NCBI RefSeq assembly: GCF_048268525.1
Contig: NZ_JBLWVH010000003.1
Span: 114,242-178,241 of the forward strand
Length of the DNA stretch: 64,000 nt
Direction of reading: 5' to 3'
Source: Maricaulis sp048268525
GTDB taxonomy: Bacteria > Pseudomonadota > Alphaproteobacteria > Caulobacterales > Maricaulaceae
Below, in pieces: positions 25,174 through 34,348 of the stretch; the first letter of the stretch is position 1, and each line of letters begins with the position of its first letter. The position numbers and the translations under genes are program-made. Under the pieces are notes generated by a model, which did no database searches, had not been told where the DNA came from, and worked only from the letters and a program-made list of their open reading frames with translations.

Positions 25174-25921
25174 CGATGAACGGCTGGCCTCGCGCCGTCT
25201 TGAAGTCCTGCTGGCCCGCCGTCCGCAATACGAGGTGGTGGGCGTCGCCCGGGACGGTGACGAGGCGCTTCAGGCCATCGAACGCCATCGGCCGGACGTG
25301 GTGCTGCTCGACATTCACATGCCCGGCACCGACGGTCTCGTCGTGTCAAAGAAGCTGGCCGGGCCCGACACGCCTGCGGTCATCTTCGTGACCGCCTTCG
25401 ATCACCACGCGGCCGCAGCTTTCGAGTCGGCGGCCATCGACTATCTCCTGAAGCCGGTTCGTCCCGAACGCCTGGAAGCGGCCCTCAACCGGGTCCGAAA
25501 CCTGCTCTGCCTGCAGGACGCGCAATCGCGGGTCGGCGAGCTGGAATCGGTCGTCTCCGCCCTGCGTGGTGGAGAGGAGGTGGGCGAGGATGTGATCTGG
25601 GTCAAAAGCCGGGAGGGCATGGTCCGTATCCCGACCCGGACCATCGACTGGGTCGAGGCGGATGGTGATTATGTGCACCTGCACTGCCGGAGCCGGTCCT
25701 GGCTGCACCGCGAAACACTGTCGGCGATGGAAAAGACGCTGGGCGACCGGCTCTTCGTGCGGGTGCATCGTTCGGCGATCGTCAACAAGCGCCGCATCGC
25801 CGTCTCCTCGACCACCGAACATGGCGGCCGCATTGTCCGTCTTGATACCGGCGCGGTGGTACGGGTCGGGCGTTCCTATGGTGCGGCCTTGCGCGCGGCA
25901 CTGGGTCAGACCACCGACTGA
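25154..25921 (+). CDS. LytTR-family response regulator
   Basis: 255 residues. A receiver domain (MRILIVDDERLASRRL, Asp in VVLLDIHMPGTDG, FVTAFDHH, YLLKPV) is followed by a LytTR DNA-binding domain from about residue 150 (WVKSREGMVRIPTRTIDWVEADGDYV, LFVRVHRSAIVNKRRI). It is the partner of the overlapping LytS-type kinase. LytTR regulators bind paired direct repeats. No target site was found in the window, although the convergent TonB receptor gene downstream is an obvious candidate to test. Confidence 0.93.
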   Translation: MRILIVDDERLASRRLEVLLARRPQYEVVGVARDGDEALQAIERHRPDVVLLDIHMPGTDGLVVSKKLAGPDTPAVIFVTAFDHHAAAAFESAAIDYLLKPVRPERLEAALNRVRNLLCLQDAQSRVGELESVVSALRGGEEVGEDVIWVKSREGMVRIPTRTIDWVEADGDYVHLHCRSRSWLHRETLSAMEKTLGDRLFVRVHRSAIVNKRRIAVSSTTEHGGRIVRLDTGAVVRVGRSYGAALRAALGQTTD

Positions 25922-25953
25922 CCGCCTTCCCGGTCAAATCCAGCCAGCCACAC

Positions 25954-25993
25954 AAAAAAGGGGGGCGAACCCTCAAGGTTCGCCGCCCTTCTT
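25954..25993. terminator. Bidirectional terminator between response regulator and TonB receptor
   Basis: An 8-bp perfect core stem (GGCGAACC and GGTTCGCC, loop CTCAA) extended by a G/C run, with AAAAAA on its left side and CCCTTCTTG on its right. The six T's on the minus strand make it a strong end for the TonB receptor gene; it can also stop the regulator transcript. Confidence 0.85.
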
Positions 25994-26008
25994 GTTGTGA
26001 CGCCTGCC

Positions 26009-29000
26009 CTAGTAGCGCAGGGCGATCTGGCCGAACACACGGCGGCCGACAACGTCATAGAGCGACGGGTCGGTACCGGACTGCACGTTCGGTGCGTATT
26101 CCGGCGGCTGCTCGTCGAACAGGTTGTTGACCCCGAACCGGACCGAAGCGTTCTCGGTCATGTTCCAGGTCGCGGCCGCATCCCAGTACCAGACAGCGTC
26201 GGTACCGGTGAAGCTGGTCTCGACCGGGAAGATCACACTGGCCCGGTTGTCCATCGAGGCGATGTACTGGCCCCGCACGTCGAAGTCGAAGTCAGACACC
26301 GACCAGCGCGTGTTCCAGACCGCCTTCCATTCCGGGAAGGAGGTGCCCAGACCGGCGCCGAAGAAGGATGTGGTGCCGGCATAGTCCAGGTCCGGCAGGA
26401 TATCGAGATCCTGCTGTTTCCACTCCAGCAGATGGGTCAGGTTCACACTGGTGGTCACCGTGCCGGCCCAGGACGGAGCGCCCAGCCATTCCGGATCGAA
26501 GCCCCAGCCAAAGGCGATGTCGATACCCGAGGCCTGCTGCGAACCACCGTTCACGCCCGGATAGAGCCCGTTCGGATCGTTGACATCATTGATGCCCAGG
26601 ATGTCACCGCCGAAGCGGACGATGCCGGCGCAGGAATCGCGGTTCACATCATAGGTCGGGTTGGTGCCGTAATAGTTGTAGCAATCGGCAATCAGCTGGT
26701 TCACCCCCGGCGCCAGGATCGGCGAGGAGATGTCGATGCGCCAGTAGTCCACCGACCCCTGAAAACGGTCGAGCCAGCGGTTCGAGACCGGCGACTGGAA
26801 CACCGCACCAATGGTGAAGGTGTCGGCCGATTCCGGATTGAGATCGGTATTGCCGGTCGTGGTCACAGACGCCTGTGTGCCCGGTGTCTGGACATAGGCG
26901 TTGGGCGAGGCCACGCCGGTCGCCGCACACAGGGCTTCCATCTGGGCCGCATCCGGTCCGCTGCGCTGGACACCGGTGATCGAGCACGGATCGAAATACT
27001 GGGGCGCACCACCGCCACCACCGAACAGCTCACCGAAATTCGGTGCCCGCACGGAGTGCTGGTAGGAGGCCCGGATCCGGGCATGGTCGAGCGGTTCCCA
27101 GCTCAGTTCCGCCTTGTAGGCCGGATCATTCGACCCGCCGCTGGCACCGGTGATGCCGTCGGTGAACTCGCTGCGCGAGACCCGATAGCCCAGGCTCAGA
27201 TCGATCGGACCGAAGGGGGCGTCATCGCCGGCCAGCGGGATCAGCATTTCGCCGAACAGATCCTCGAAGCTGTTGGTACCCGAATTCGGGTTGGCGGCGT
27301 TGAAACCGGAGATCGGCCCGCCACCCGAACCGGGATCGAAGTCGAACTCGAAGCCGCGATACTCGGCGCCGAGCACCATCGAGACCGGGCCGGCCGGCAT
27401 GTCGAAAGCATCACCGGCCACGTAGATCTGGCCGACGGTCTGCGAGAAGTCGGTGACCGCATTGGTCGAGACCTCCAGGTAGGCCACGCATTCCGCTGAC
27501 AGGGGCTGACGGCCGAACGGGTTGAAGCCGCCGGCACAGATGCTGTCGCCACCGTCCGCCGCTTCCAGCAGGATCTGCAGGCGATCGGAGTCGATATTGC
27601 CTTCCTGGTTCTGCTGGATCTCGGTGTCGCCACGCGAGATATAGGCATTCCAGGTCCAGTCGCTGTTACCGATGGGGCCATCGGCACCAAAGGTGTAGCT
27701 GGTCACCGTATTGGAGAAGTTCGACTGGCGAAGTCCCGCCGACAGGGTCCGCTGACGCATCAGGAAGGGCTCGGTCGCGCCCGATCCGACGAGGTTCAGA
27801 TCGTCACCCGTCCGGCTGGCCAGGATGCTCGCCAGGTCGGTCGGGATGAAGGGGTTGGTGACCGGAATGATCAGCTGGAAGGAGACAGTCCGACCCGGCT
27901 CGACCAGGGCGGAAACCGCCTGGATCGGGCTGTTCTCGCCGGGTGCGCGTATACTGACGGTCGGTATCGGCGTCGGTGCCAGCGCCGATGCGGACGAATA
28001 CTGGGTCCAGGATACGTTCCCGAACACGTTCACCCCATTGTCCAGCTCGTAATTGGCGCGGGCCATGAAGCTGTCGCGTTCCATCGGCAGGGTGAGCAGG
28101 TTCACGAAGTCGAAATTGTAGGAATAGGCATCCGGGAAGATGGGCTGGTTGACGTTGCCGTCGATGTCATAGCGGAAGTTCTCGACATCTGACGGGTGGT
28201 TGAAAATACCCGCCGAGAACAGCGTGCCGTCGAGGTTGAAGCCGAACCGGTTGCCGGCGCTCACCGCATCAGCCGCGACGCCATAGCCGGCGAAGACCGC
28301 ATCCACGGCCGCTTCGGTCGGGCCATTGGTGCCGAACAGCAAGGAGCCTGCCGGGAAGAAGCTGGTGGTGGACGTGGCCTGTTCCGCGAACGGACGCTGG
28401 CTCTTGATCATGCCCTCGCGGACCGACCGGTCGAAAGCCAGCACGGCATTGCCGCGGTCATTGTCGATATTGCCGCCAATGACCAGCGATACGCCGTATT
28501 CCTGGGCATCCCAGTATTCGGTCGAATTCTCGTAAGTGGCGCGCAGGTCGACGCCTTCGAAATCATCCTGGAGGATGACATTGACCGCACCGGCCACGGC
28601 ATCGGCACCATAGACAGCGCCGGCGCCGCCGGTGGCCACTTCAACCCGTTCGATCAGGGCCGCCGGGATGGTGTTGAGGTCGACCGTCAGGCCGGCGCTG
28701 GACGGCATCGCGCGCCGACCGTCGATCAGGACGATGTTCCGGTTGGCACCAAAACCACGCAGGTTGACGTTCGCCTGTCCGCCATTGCCCGGATTGTTGG
28801 AGGTGGTGGTCCCGGCCGGGTTCACCTGCGGCAGGGTGTTGAGATAGGTGTCCAGCGTGATGTCGGCATTGGCGACAAGCTGGTCGCCGGTCACCGAGAC
28901 CAGCGGGCTGTCCGCGACATAGTCCTGGCGGGCGATGCGCGAGCCGGTGATGACGATGATGTCGTCATTGCGCTCTGCCGCTTCCTCCTGGGCCAGCGCC

Positions 29001-29098
29001 GGTGCCGACAGGGCGCTGAGCCCCGCCAGCATCGTGGCGCCGAGCAGGGCGGATCGTCCCAGTCCGCTCCGGATTGATCTGAGTACTTGATGTGTCAT
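26009..29098 (-). CDS. TonB-dependent outer-membrane receptor
   Basis: A 1029-residue receptor that imports a large substrate across the outer membrane, powered by TonB-ExbBD. It has a signal peptide (ending ALSAPALAQ, cleavage near residue 35), a short TonB-box-like region (DDIIVITGSRI), a plug with NLRGFGANRNIVLIDGRR, and a long barrel that ends in the expected aromatic residue (GQIALRY). ATG 29098 is chosen: GGGGAG lies upstream and the signal peptide starts there; the frame itself is open to 29350. Size and sequence fit the large oligosaccharide- or peptide-type receptors of this group; no substrate can be named. Confidence 0.93.
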   Translation of the reverse strand: MTHQVLRSIRSGLGRSALLGATMLAGLSALSAPALAQEEAAERNDDIIVITGSRIARQDYVADSPLVSVTGDQLVANADITLDTYLNTLPQVNPAGTTTSNNPGNGGQANVNLRGFGANRNIVLIDGRRAMPSSAGLTVDLNTIPAALIERVEVATGGAGAVYGADAVAGAVNVILQDDFEGVDLRATYENSTEYWDAQEYGVSLVIGGNIDNDRGNAVLAFDRSVREGMIKSQRPFAEQATSTTSFFPAGSLLFGTNGPTEAAVDAVFAGYGVAADAVSAGNRFGFNLDGTLFSAGIFNHPSDVENFRYDIDGNVNQPIFPDAYSYNFDFVNLLTLPMERDSFMARANYELDNGVNVFGNVSWTQYSSASALAPTPIPTVSIRAPGENSPIQAVSALVEPGRTVSFQLIIPVTNPFIPTDLASILASRTGDDLNLVGSGATEPFLMRQRTLSAGLRQSNFSNTVTSYTFGADGPIGNSDWTWNAYISRGDTEIQQNQEGNIDSDRLQILLEAADGGDSICAGGFNPFGRQPLSAECVAYLEVSTNAVTDFSQTVGQIYVAGDAFDMPAGPVSMVLGAEYRGFEFDFDPGSGGGPISGFNAANPNSGTNSFEDLFGEMLIPLAGDDAPFGPIDLSLGYRVSRSEFTDGITGASGGSNDPAYKAELSWEPLDHARIRASYQHSVRAPNFGELFGGGGGAPQYFDPCSITGVQRSGPDAAQMEALCAATGVASPNAYVQTPGTQASVTTTGNTDLNPESADTFTIGAVFQSPVSNRWLDRFQGSVDYWRIDISSPILAPGVNQLIADCYNYYGTNPTYDVNRDSCAGIVRFGGDILGINDVNDPNGLYPGVNGGSQQASGIDIAFGWGFDPEWLGAPSWAGTVTTSVNLTHLLEWKQQDLDILPDLDYAGTTSFFGAGLGTSFPEWKAVWNTRWSVSDFDFDVRGQYIASMDNRASVIFPVETSFTGTDAVWYWDAAATWNMTENASVRFGVNNLFDEQPPEYAPNVQSGTDPSLYDVVGRRVFGQIALRY

Positions 29099-29323
29099 GC
29101 CGATTTTCTCCCCGGCTTGGGTTTTCCCTCGCATGCGGCCAGCCGCACGCCTCACGCGGCGCGCAAATGCGCACCGAACGTCGATAAGGAGCGGTGTGGG
29201 TCCGGATGGGGAGTCGTATGCGGTGGGCCGCATCCAGGGGCGGTGGGCAGCCGGAATACGATGAATGACATTGAAATCGGGGTGAAGCGTCTGGCGGTGT
29301 CCGGTCACCGGTGGTGTCGGCAC

Positions 29324-29359
29324 AAAAAAGATGCGGCGGTGTCTGATCACCGCCGCATC
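29324..29359 (-). promoter_or_regulatory. Terminator-like hairpin in leader of TonB receptor gene
   Basis: A perfect 12-bp stem (GATGCGGCGGTG and CACCGCCGCATC, six-base loop) followed on the minus strand by CTTTTTTG, the full form of an intrinsic terminator. It lies 230 bases upstream of the receptor ATG on the same strand and more than 300 bases past the ABC-F stop. It may be an attenuator in the receptor leader, the end of a small RNA starting upstream, or the late end of the ABC-F transcript. No known riboswitch signature was recognised beside it. Confidence 0.6.
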
Positions 29360-29631
29360 GAAGTCCGTTTGACACAGGGTACCGCGTCAAAGTCCCGTGG
29401 CGCTTACTCGGAGGGATACGACCGATCGACACCGAAAGAACACGGTGAAGATGCCCTCATGCGGCCGGGCCTCGCCACCCGGATGAGGCGGGCTTCGATT
29501 TTGTGCGTTCAGCGAAGGATTGGCCGATGAAAAGCGCAAAAACCACGACGAACGAGGCGAGGGCGCCAGCCAGACTGAGTGGGTGATGGTAGGTCAGTGC
29601 AAGAACGCTGACCCGTTTCACCCCTTCCGTC

Positions 29632-29673
29632 TCAGCGCTTCGCGCTGATCCACCTTCCCCATCAAGGGGAAGG
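29632..29673. repeat. Two adjacent hairpins near the ABC-F 3' end
   Basis: TCAGCGC-TTC-GCGCTGA (29632-29648) is followed four bases later by CCTTCCCC-ATCAA-GGGGAAGG (29653-29673). They lie 17 bases past the ABC-F stop. No T-run follows on the minus strand, so they look like an extragenic palindromic unit rather than a standard terminator. Confidence 0.5.
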
Positions 29674-29689
29674 ACCTCGGTGTCGCCCC

Positions 29690-31285
29690 TCAGGCCTTTG
29701 CTTTCGCCTTGTCGGCCTGCAGGATCAGCTTGCGGTAGTCGTTCAGGTCGCCGTCATAGCGCGTGGCCCGGCCGTCCTTGACCAGCCACAGCTGGTCGGC
29801 GGTGCCTTCGGCGAGATAGACGTCGTGGGTGATCAGGACGACGGCGCCGCTGTATTCGTTGAGGGCGTAGATCAGGGCTTCGCGGCTGTCGATATCGAGG
29901 TGCGAGGTCGGCTCGTCGAGGATCAGGATGTGCGGCTTTTCCAGCGCCATCAGGCCGAGCAGCAAGCGCACTTTCTCGCCGCCGGACAGTTTCTCGATAT
30001 TGGTCTCGACCTTCTCGTGCGGAAAGCCCATCCCGGCCGCCACGGCGCGGCAGCGTGAGGGCAGGGCCCCCTCGGGCAAGGCGTCGCGGATATGGTCGAG
30101 CACGGTCTCGCCGGTGTGCAGCTCGTCCATCTGGTCCTGCGAGAAATAGCCGATCCGCAGCGAGCGCGCCGCCGTGCGCTCGCCCGACATCAGCGGCAGG
30201 CGGCGGGCGATGGATTTGACCAGCGTTGTCTTGCCCTGGCCATTGGCGCCGACAATGGCGATGCGATCATCGGGATCGAGCCGCAGTTCGACGCCCTTCA
30301 GGATCTCCGCATCCTTGCCATAGCCGACCGAGGCGCCGCGCAATTGCAGGAGCGGGGCGGCCAGCTTGTCGGTCGAGGTGGGGAAGGAAAACGGCGTCGT
30401 GCGTTCGGCGATCGGGATGGCGATTTCCTGCATTTTCTGCAGCCGCTTGACCCGCGACTGGGCCTGGCTGGCCTTGGAGGCCTTGGCACCGAACCGGTCG
30501 ACGAAGGATTGCAGGTGGGCGCGGTCGGCCTCCTGCTTGGCACGCTGGCTTTCCAAAAGCGCCGTCTTGGCGGCACGCAGTTTCAGCCAGGCGTCATAGC
30601 CGCCTGGTGAGATCGACAATTGCTTGTGCTCGAGTGCCAGCGTGTGGGTGACGCAGCGGTTCAGCATTTCCCGGTCGTGCGAGACGATGAGGACGGTGTG
30701 GGGATATTTCTTCAGATAGGTCTCGAGCCAGGCGGCGCCCTCGAGGTCGAGATAGTTGGTCGGTTCGTCGAGCAGCAGCAGGTCGGGCTGCGAAAACAGC
30801 ACGCCGGCAATCGCGGCGCGCATCCGCCAGCCGCCCGAGAACTCGCGCGTTGGACGGGACAGGTCGGCATCGGTGAAACCCAGACCCATCAGCACTTCCG
30901 CCGCCCGCGATTCAGCTGACCAGGCATCGATATCGGCCAGCCGCATGAAAATCTCGGAGATGCGGTCCGGATCGGTGGCGGTCTCGGATTCCTGCATCAG
31001 CGCATGGCGTTCGGCATCGGTGGCCAGCACGACGTCCAGGATGGTCTCGTCGGACGGTTCGACCTCCTGCGCCACCCAGCCCATGCGGGCACCGCGATTG
31101 AGGCGGATCGAAGCGTCCGAGGAGGGATGCTCGATCTCTTCGCGGATCAGCTTCAACAGGGTCGACTTGCCGGTTCCGTTGCGGCCCACCAGCCCCACCT
31201 TCCAGCCGGAAAAGATCTGCGCCGAGGCATTCTCGAACAGGGACCGCTCGCCAATGCGATAGTCGAGATTGGAAATCGTCAGCAT
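29690..31285 (-). CDS. ABC-F family ATPase
   Basis: 531 residues with two ABC ATPase domains and no membrane helices. First domain: GRNGTGKST, EFSGGWRMR, LLLLDEPTNYLDL, then a linker with basic coiled-coil character (QRAKQEADRAHLQSF...SRVKRLQKM). Second domain: GANGQGKTT, KLSGGEKVRL, ILILDEPTSHLDI. ABC-F proteins act on ribosomes as translation factors or in ribosome protection. Signature order and length suggest the widespread Uup/YheS group. ATG 31285 starts directly with the first domain (MLTISNLDYRIG). An earlier ATG at 31339 would add 18 residues but lacks support. Confidence 0.92.
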   Translation of the reverse strand: MLTISNLDYRIGERSLFENASAQIFSGWKVGLVGRNGTGKSTLLKLIREEIEHPSSDASIRLNRGARMGWVAQEVEPSDETILDVVLATDAERHALMQESETATDPDRISEIFMRLADIDAWSAESRAAEVLMGLGFTDADLSRPTREFSGGWRMRAAIAGVLFSQPDLLLLDEPTNYLDLEGAAWLETYLKKYPHTVLIVSHDREMLNRCVTHTLALEHKQLSISPGGYDAWLKLRAAKTALLESQRAKQEADRAHLQSFVDRFGAKASKASQAQSRVKRLQKMQEIAIPIAERTTPFSFPTSTDKLAAPLLQLRGASVGYGKDAEILKGVELRLDPDDRIAIVGANGQGKTTLVKSIARRLPLMSGERTAARSLRIGYFSQDQMDELHTGETVLDHIRDALPEGALPSRCRAVAAGMGFPHEKVETNIEKLSGGEKVRLLLGLMALEKPHILILDEPTSHLDIDSREALIYALNEYSGAVVLITHDVYLAEGTADQLWLVKDGRATRYDGDLNDYRKLILQADKAKAKA

Positions 31286-31456
31286 CAGTAAGGTCCAATG
31301 GGCGTTGAAGTGGCCGGAAACTGGGGTGTCCTGAGCCACGCATCAACGCCGCCCGATCACCCGCCGGACATCACGCCCGCGCTCTTGGCCGGGGTCATAG
31401 CGGGTGAAGGGCGATCCGGCCAGTGCTGGCTGCGGTGGGGAGGGTGACACGGGAGC

Positions 31457-31576
31457 TTGTCATCCCTGCCGGATGCCCGGCGCAGGCCGGACGCAGGGCA
31501 GGGACCTATGTGGTCGCAATCAGCTAGGTCCCTGACTTTCGCCCCGCCTTTGCGGGGCGTCCATCAGGGATGACAA
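31457..31576. repeat. Palindrome family A, copy 2 (120 bp)
   Basis: 120 bp, terminal arms TTGTCATCCCTG and CAGGGATGACAA, same orientation as the copies at 38043 and 46595. The middle contains GGGACCTATGTGGTCGCAATC facing AGCTAGGTCCC, plus two side hairpins (CCCGGCGCAGGCCGG and GCCCCGCCTTTGCGGGGC). It fills much of the 309-base gap 31286-31594, between the end of an unknown secreted protein gene and the start of the ABC-F gene. Nothing else was recognised in that gap. Confidence 0.85.
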
Positions 31577-31594
31577 AGGGGGAGAACCTAACCC

Positions 31595-32491
31595 CTAACT
31601 GCGCACATCACCCCGGTCGGCACCGCGCAAAAACGCCAGCGCGGCCCCGAAGTCGCCGATCTCGATATAGTGGCTGGCGACGATGTTGCCGTGGCGGTCC
31701 ATCAGCTCGATGCGGGCGGTTTCTCGCGGGTCTCGTGCCGCCATCGCGTCGGCGGCGGAGATCGGGAAGTCGAACAGGGTGGCGCCGTCTTCGCCGGCCA
31801 GGGTGGCGGCGGTGCGGCCCGTGTCGCGGCCACTGGCCCAGATCCGGGTCTGGGCAAAGCGGGGCGGGGTCCAGCGGGCCCAGGGAGCGTCGGTCGGCCC
31901 TGTATAGCTGCCGCCCATCGTGGCGTCGTAAAGGGTTGGCTGGCGGTCCATGTCACGCAGGACGAGAATGGCCGAGGTGGCGCGCTCGCTGCCGGGCAGG
32001 GCCAGGCTGAGCTGGCGTTGGCCGTCCCGGGTGGAGACACCGATCTTCAGATTGCCCTGGTCCTGCACGATCGACCAGACCGGCATGTCCGGCATGACGC
32101 CGCGGCTGGAGGTCCAGGTGAAGTGGGCGCCGGGAAAATCCATCGCCGGAATGCGGACCCAGCCAACAAAGGCTTCGACGACCCGGTGCTGCAGATCGCC
32201 GACGGCCGGGTCATTGCAGGCAATGCCGGCGGCCTGGCGTTGCAGGTCGCGGGTATAGTCTTCGAGCGCATGCAGGGAGACGCCTTCGCGCAGCAACAGG
32301 CCACGCGCCTGCAGGCGGGCTGCATCAAGGGCGGTACGCTGGTTGTGGGTGAACAGGCCGCAGCGGGTATCGACGGCCATGGCCAGCTGGCGCTCACCGA
32401 AAATGGCGGCGGCCGCGTCGTCGGCGAGGGCCGGCGCAGTTGCGCTGGCCAGCCCCAGGCCGAGGCAGAGGGTTTTGACGAAGGCGTGCAT
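31595..32491 (-). CDS. Unknown secreted protein, 298 residues
   Basis: Begins at ATG 32491 with a clear signal peptide (MHAFVKTLCLGLGLASATAPALADD, cleavage near 23). The mature part has two cysteines in its first half (DTRCGLFTHNQR and GIACNDPAVGD), a helical region, then a beta-rich half containing VWSIVQDQGNLKIGVSTRDGQRQLSLALPGSERATSAILVLRD. No family is recognised. It is presumably periplasmic or outer-membrane associated. It lies 102 bases downstream of the BcsB-like gene on the same strand, so the two may be co-transcribed. A TTAACCAC motif upstream resembles a CtrA half-site, but this is weak. Confidence 0.72.
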   Translation of the reverse strand: MHAFVKTLCLGLGLASATAPALADDAAAAIFGERQLAMAVDTRCGLFTHNQRTALDAARLQARGLLLREGVSLHALEDYTRDLQRQAAGIACNDPAVGDLQHRVVEAFVGWVRIPAMDFPGAHFTWTSSRGVMPDMPVWSIVQDQGNLKIGVSTRDGQRQLSLALPGSERATSAILVLRDMDRQPTLYDATMGGSYTGPTDAPWARWTPPRFAQTRIWASGRDTGRTAATLAGEDGATLFDFPISAADAMAARDPRETARIELMDRHGNIVASHYIEIGDFGAALAFLRGADRGDVRS

Positions 32492-32593
32492 GACAGATCC
32501 CGCTTGCATGGGTCCTGTCTAGCAGGGCGGGTTTGATGCCGCGTGAAGAAGGGTGGTTAATGCTTAGCGAATTCAACCGCTAAGATTGATCCC

Positions 32594-34291
32594 TCAGTCC
32601 TCGATCCGGACCCGCTTGCGGCGACCGAAGAAGCCGCGCATCAGCAGCAGGATGGCGGCGCCGAACAGCACGAAGGCGGCGTCGCGGGTATGGTCGACGG
32701 CGAATTCCTGCACCTGCTCACTCAGCGTCGGAGCGACGATGGCATAGTCCAGCGCGGTGACACCGCGGGCGCTCCACACGGCGGCCCGGCCTTCCAGCGC
32801 GGTCCACAGGTTGGAGCGGGCCAGCGAGCGACCTGCGGCCTCGAAGGAGGCCTGGTCCGGCGCGGTCAGCGTCGCGATCCAGCGGCCGTCATTGCCCTGG
32901 TCGCGGAACAGTGAGGCGACACCGATGCCGACTTCCGTACCGACGGCGGCGTCTCCGGCGTCAGCATAGGCGGCGGCGGCAAGACGCATCAGGCCACGCT
33001 GGCCGCGCGAGCGTTCGGCGGCGCGCAGGGCGGCGCGCAGCTCCGGCGGCGCATTGCGGTCGATCGCGGCGATCTGGGTCGAGGCCGGTCCGATGACCAG
33101 CAGGTTGTGATTGGCCGGTGCGGTCTCGTCGGCATCGCCGTACCAGGCATAGAGCCAGGCTTCACCGCTGATCAGGGCGGCACGGGCGAGCACTGACAGG
33201 GCGCCATGGCGGTCGGCGTCCAAGCGGGTCGAGAACTGGACGGCCGTGCGTGAGCCCTGGTCGGCGCTGAAGGGCAGGCCGCTATCGGCGAAGGTGCGCA
33301 GATCGGCTTCGGTGTGGACGCTGCGGGCATCACGGATCTGGCGGGTGCCGAGACGGGTCGCGGTCATCGCGTCGGCAGCGATGAAGCTGCGGTCATAGCC
33401 GACGAAGGAGCGGGCAGCCATCAGGCGCGCGGCGGCGGTCGCTTCGTCGAGATTGCGGCCGGTGATCACCAGGTGCGGTACGCCGTCATGGCGATAGGCG
33501 ATTTCCGGACCGGCGGAGCGGTCACCCGAACGCAGGGCGGCGCGGTCTTCAGCGGCCAGACGGTCATTGTCGGCGATGCGGACAATGAGGTCGGCCTCGT
33601 CGGCAAGGCTGGGGAACAGCGGCACCTGGCCGGCGCGCAGGGCCAGACCCTGGGCGACCAGGGCTTCCAGCGTCACCCGCTCACGGCTGATATCGGTGAT
33701 CAGGGCGATGCGGCGCGGAGCGGCGAAGTCTGCGGCCAGGGCCGCTTCCAGTGCTTCCAGCGTTGCGACCGGTGCAACCGGCTCCAGCGTCAGGCGCAAT
33801 TGCGAGCGGCGGGCATCGACAATCCAGCCAGAGGCCGGGGTGTCGGTGGAATAGGCGATCTCGAGCGTGTTCTGGCCGGGACGGAAATCGGCGGAGAAGA
33901 GAGCGAAACGGGCTTCGATCGGACGCGCCTGCGGGCGGATGGTGATCGCCTCGCCGCCATTGACCGAGACATGGATCAGACCGGCCGTGCCATCGCTGGC
34001 CGGACGGGCCGCCAGGCGCAACCACGCTTCGGACGTATCGACATGCGGCGGCAGGGAGAAGCGGATTTCGGTGCGCTGACGCGAGGTCGAGAGAATGAAG
34101 GCATCGCCGCCGCCGTCGAGATCGGCCAGGCTGCGTTCTTCCGTATTGACGGGAATCGCATCACTCGCTTGCACCTGAGTGCCAGCAGCTTGCGGCGTGT
34201 CGGATGATGCAGGCTGTCCCCAGGCCGCAAATGCACCCGACGCAACGATGGCCATAGCGGCAACCGCAGTCGACAATACTCGTACAAACAT
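32594..34291 (-). CDS. BcsB-like protein (cellulose synthase subunit B family), orphan
   Basis: 565 residues with a signal peptide (MFVRVLSTAVAAMAIVASGAFA), jelly-roll-type domains binding carbohydrate-like ligands (SGWIVDARRSQLRLTLEP; VSVNGG), flavodoxin-like segments (NHNLLVIGPASTQIAAI; IATLTAPDQASFEAAGRSL) ending in the BcsB-like LWTALEGRAAVW, and a C-terminal membrane helix with basic stop (LFGAAILLLMRGFFGRRKR). This layout matches periplasmic BcsB, which guides nascent glucan from BcsA. No glycosyltransferase lies next to it; the nearest is over 20 kb away at 54939. ATG 34291 has GGGAG upstream. It is shorter than typical BcsB (about 750), so the assignment is by domain pattern. Confidence 0.7.
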   Translation of the reverse strand: MFVRVLSTAVAAMAIVASGAFAAWGQPASSDTPQAAGTQVQASDAIPVNTEERSLADLDGGGDAFILSTSRQRTEIRFSLPPHVDTSEAWLRLAARPASDGTAGLIHVSVNGGEAITIRPQARPIEARFALFSADFRPGQNTLEIAYSTDTPASGWIVDARRSQLRLTLEPVAPVATLEALEAALAADFAAPRRIALITDISRERVTLEALVAQGLALRAGQVPLFPSLADEADLIVRIADNDRLAAEDRAALRSGDRSAGPEIAYRHDGVPHLVITGRNLDEATAAARLMAARSFVGYDRSFIAADAMTATRLGTRQIRDARSVHTEADLRTFADSGLPFSADQGSRTAVQFSTRLDADRHGALSVLARAALISGEAWLYAWYGDADETAPANHNLLVIGPASTQIAAIDRNAPPELRAALRAAERSRGQRGLMRLAAAAYADAGDAAVGTEVGIGVASLFRDQGNDGRWIATLTAPDQASFEAAGRSLARSNLWTALEGRAAVWSARGVTALDYAIVAPTLSEQVQEFAVDHTRDAAFVLFGAAILLLMRGFFGRRKRVRIED

Positions 34292-34348
34292 GAAACGCTC
34301 CCTCACCCGTTTACAAACTATTAAGCAATTGGGCTGCCAGCAATCGAA

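Larger units (their letters stand above)
29099..29689. other. 591-base gap, leader and hairpins only
   Basis: Between the TonB receptor start and the 3' end of the ABC-F gene. No convincing coding frame was found, since the open frames here carry atypical residues. Contents: the receptor's presumed 5' leader, with a terminator-like hairpin at 29324-29359 in the minus direction, an unassigned stretch 29360-29630, and two adjacent hairpins at 29632-29673 next to the ABC-F stop. No tRNA was recognised. Confidence 0.5.

Noticed and set aside
25997..27499. 500-codon plus-strand frame opposite the TonB receptor
   Set aside because: It lies entirely within the receptor gene, whose signal peptide, plug and last aromatic residue are clear.
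29360..29690. tRNA or known riboswitch in the gap before the TonB receptor
   Set aside because: No cloverleaf or T-loop signature, and no cobalamin, TPP or SAM-II type conserved boxes were recognised; only hairpins could be supported.
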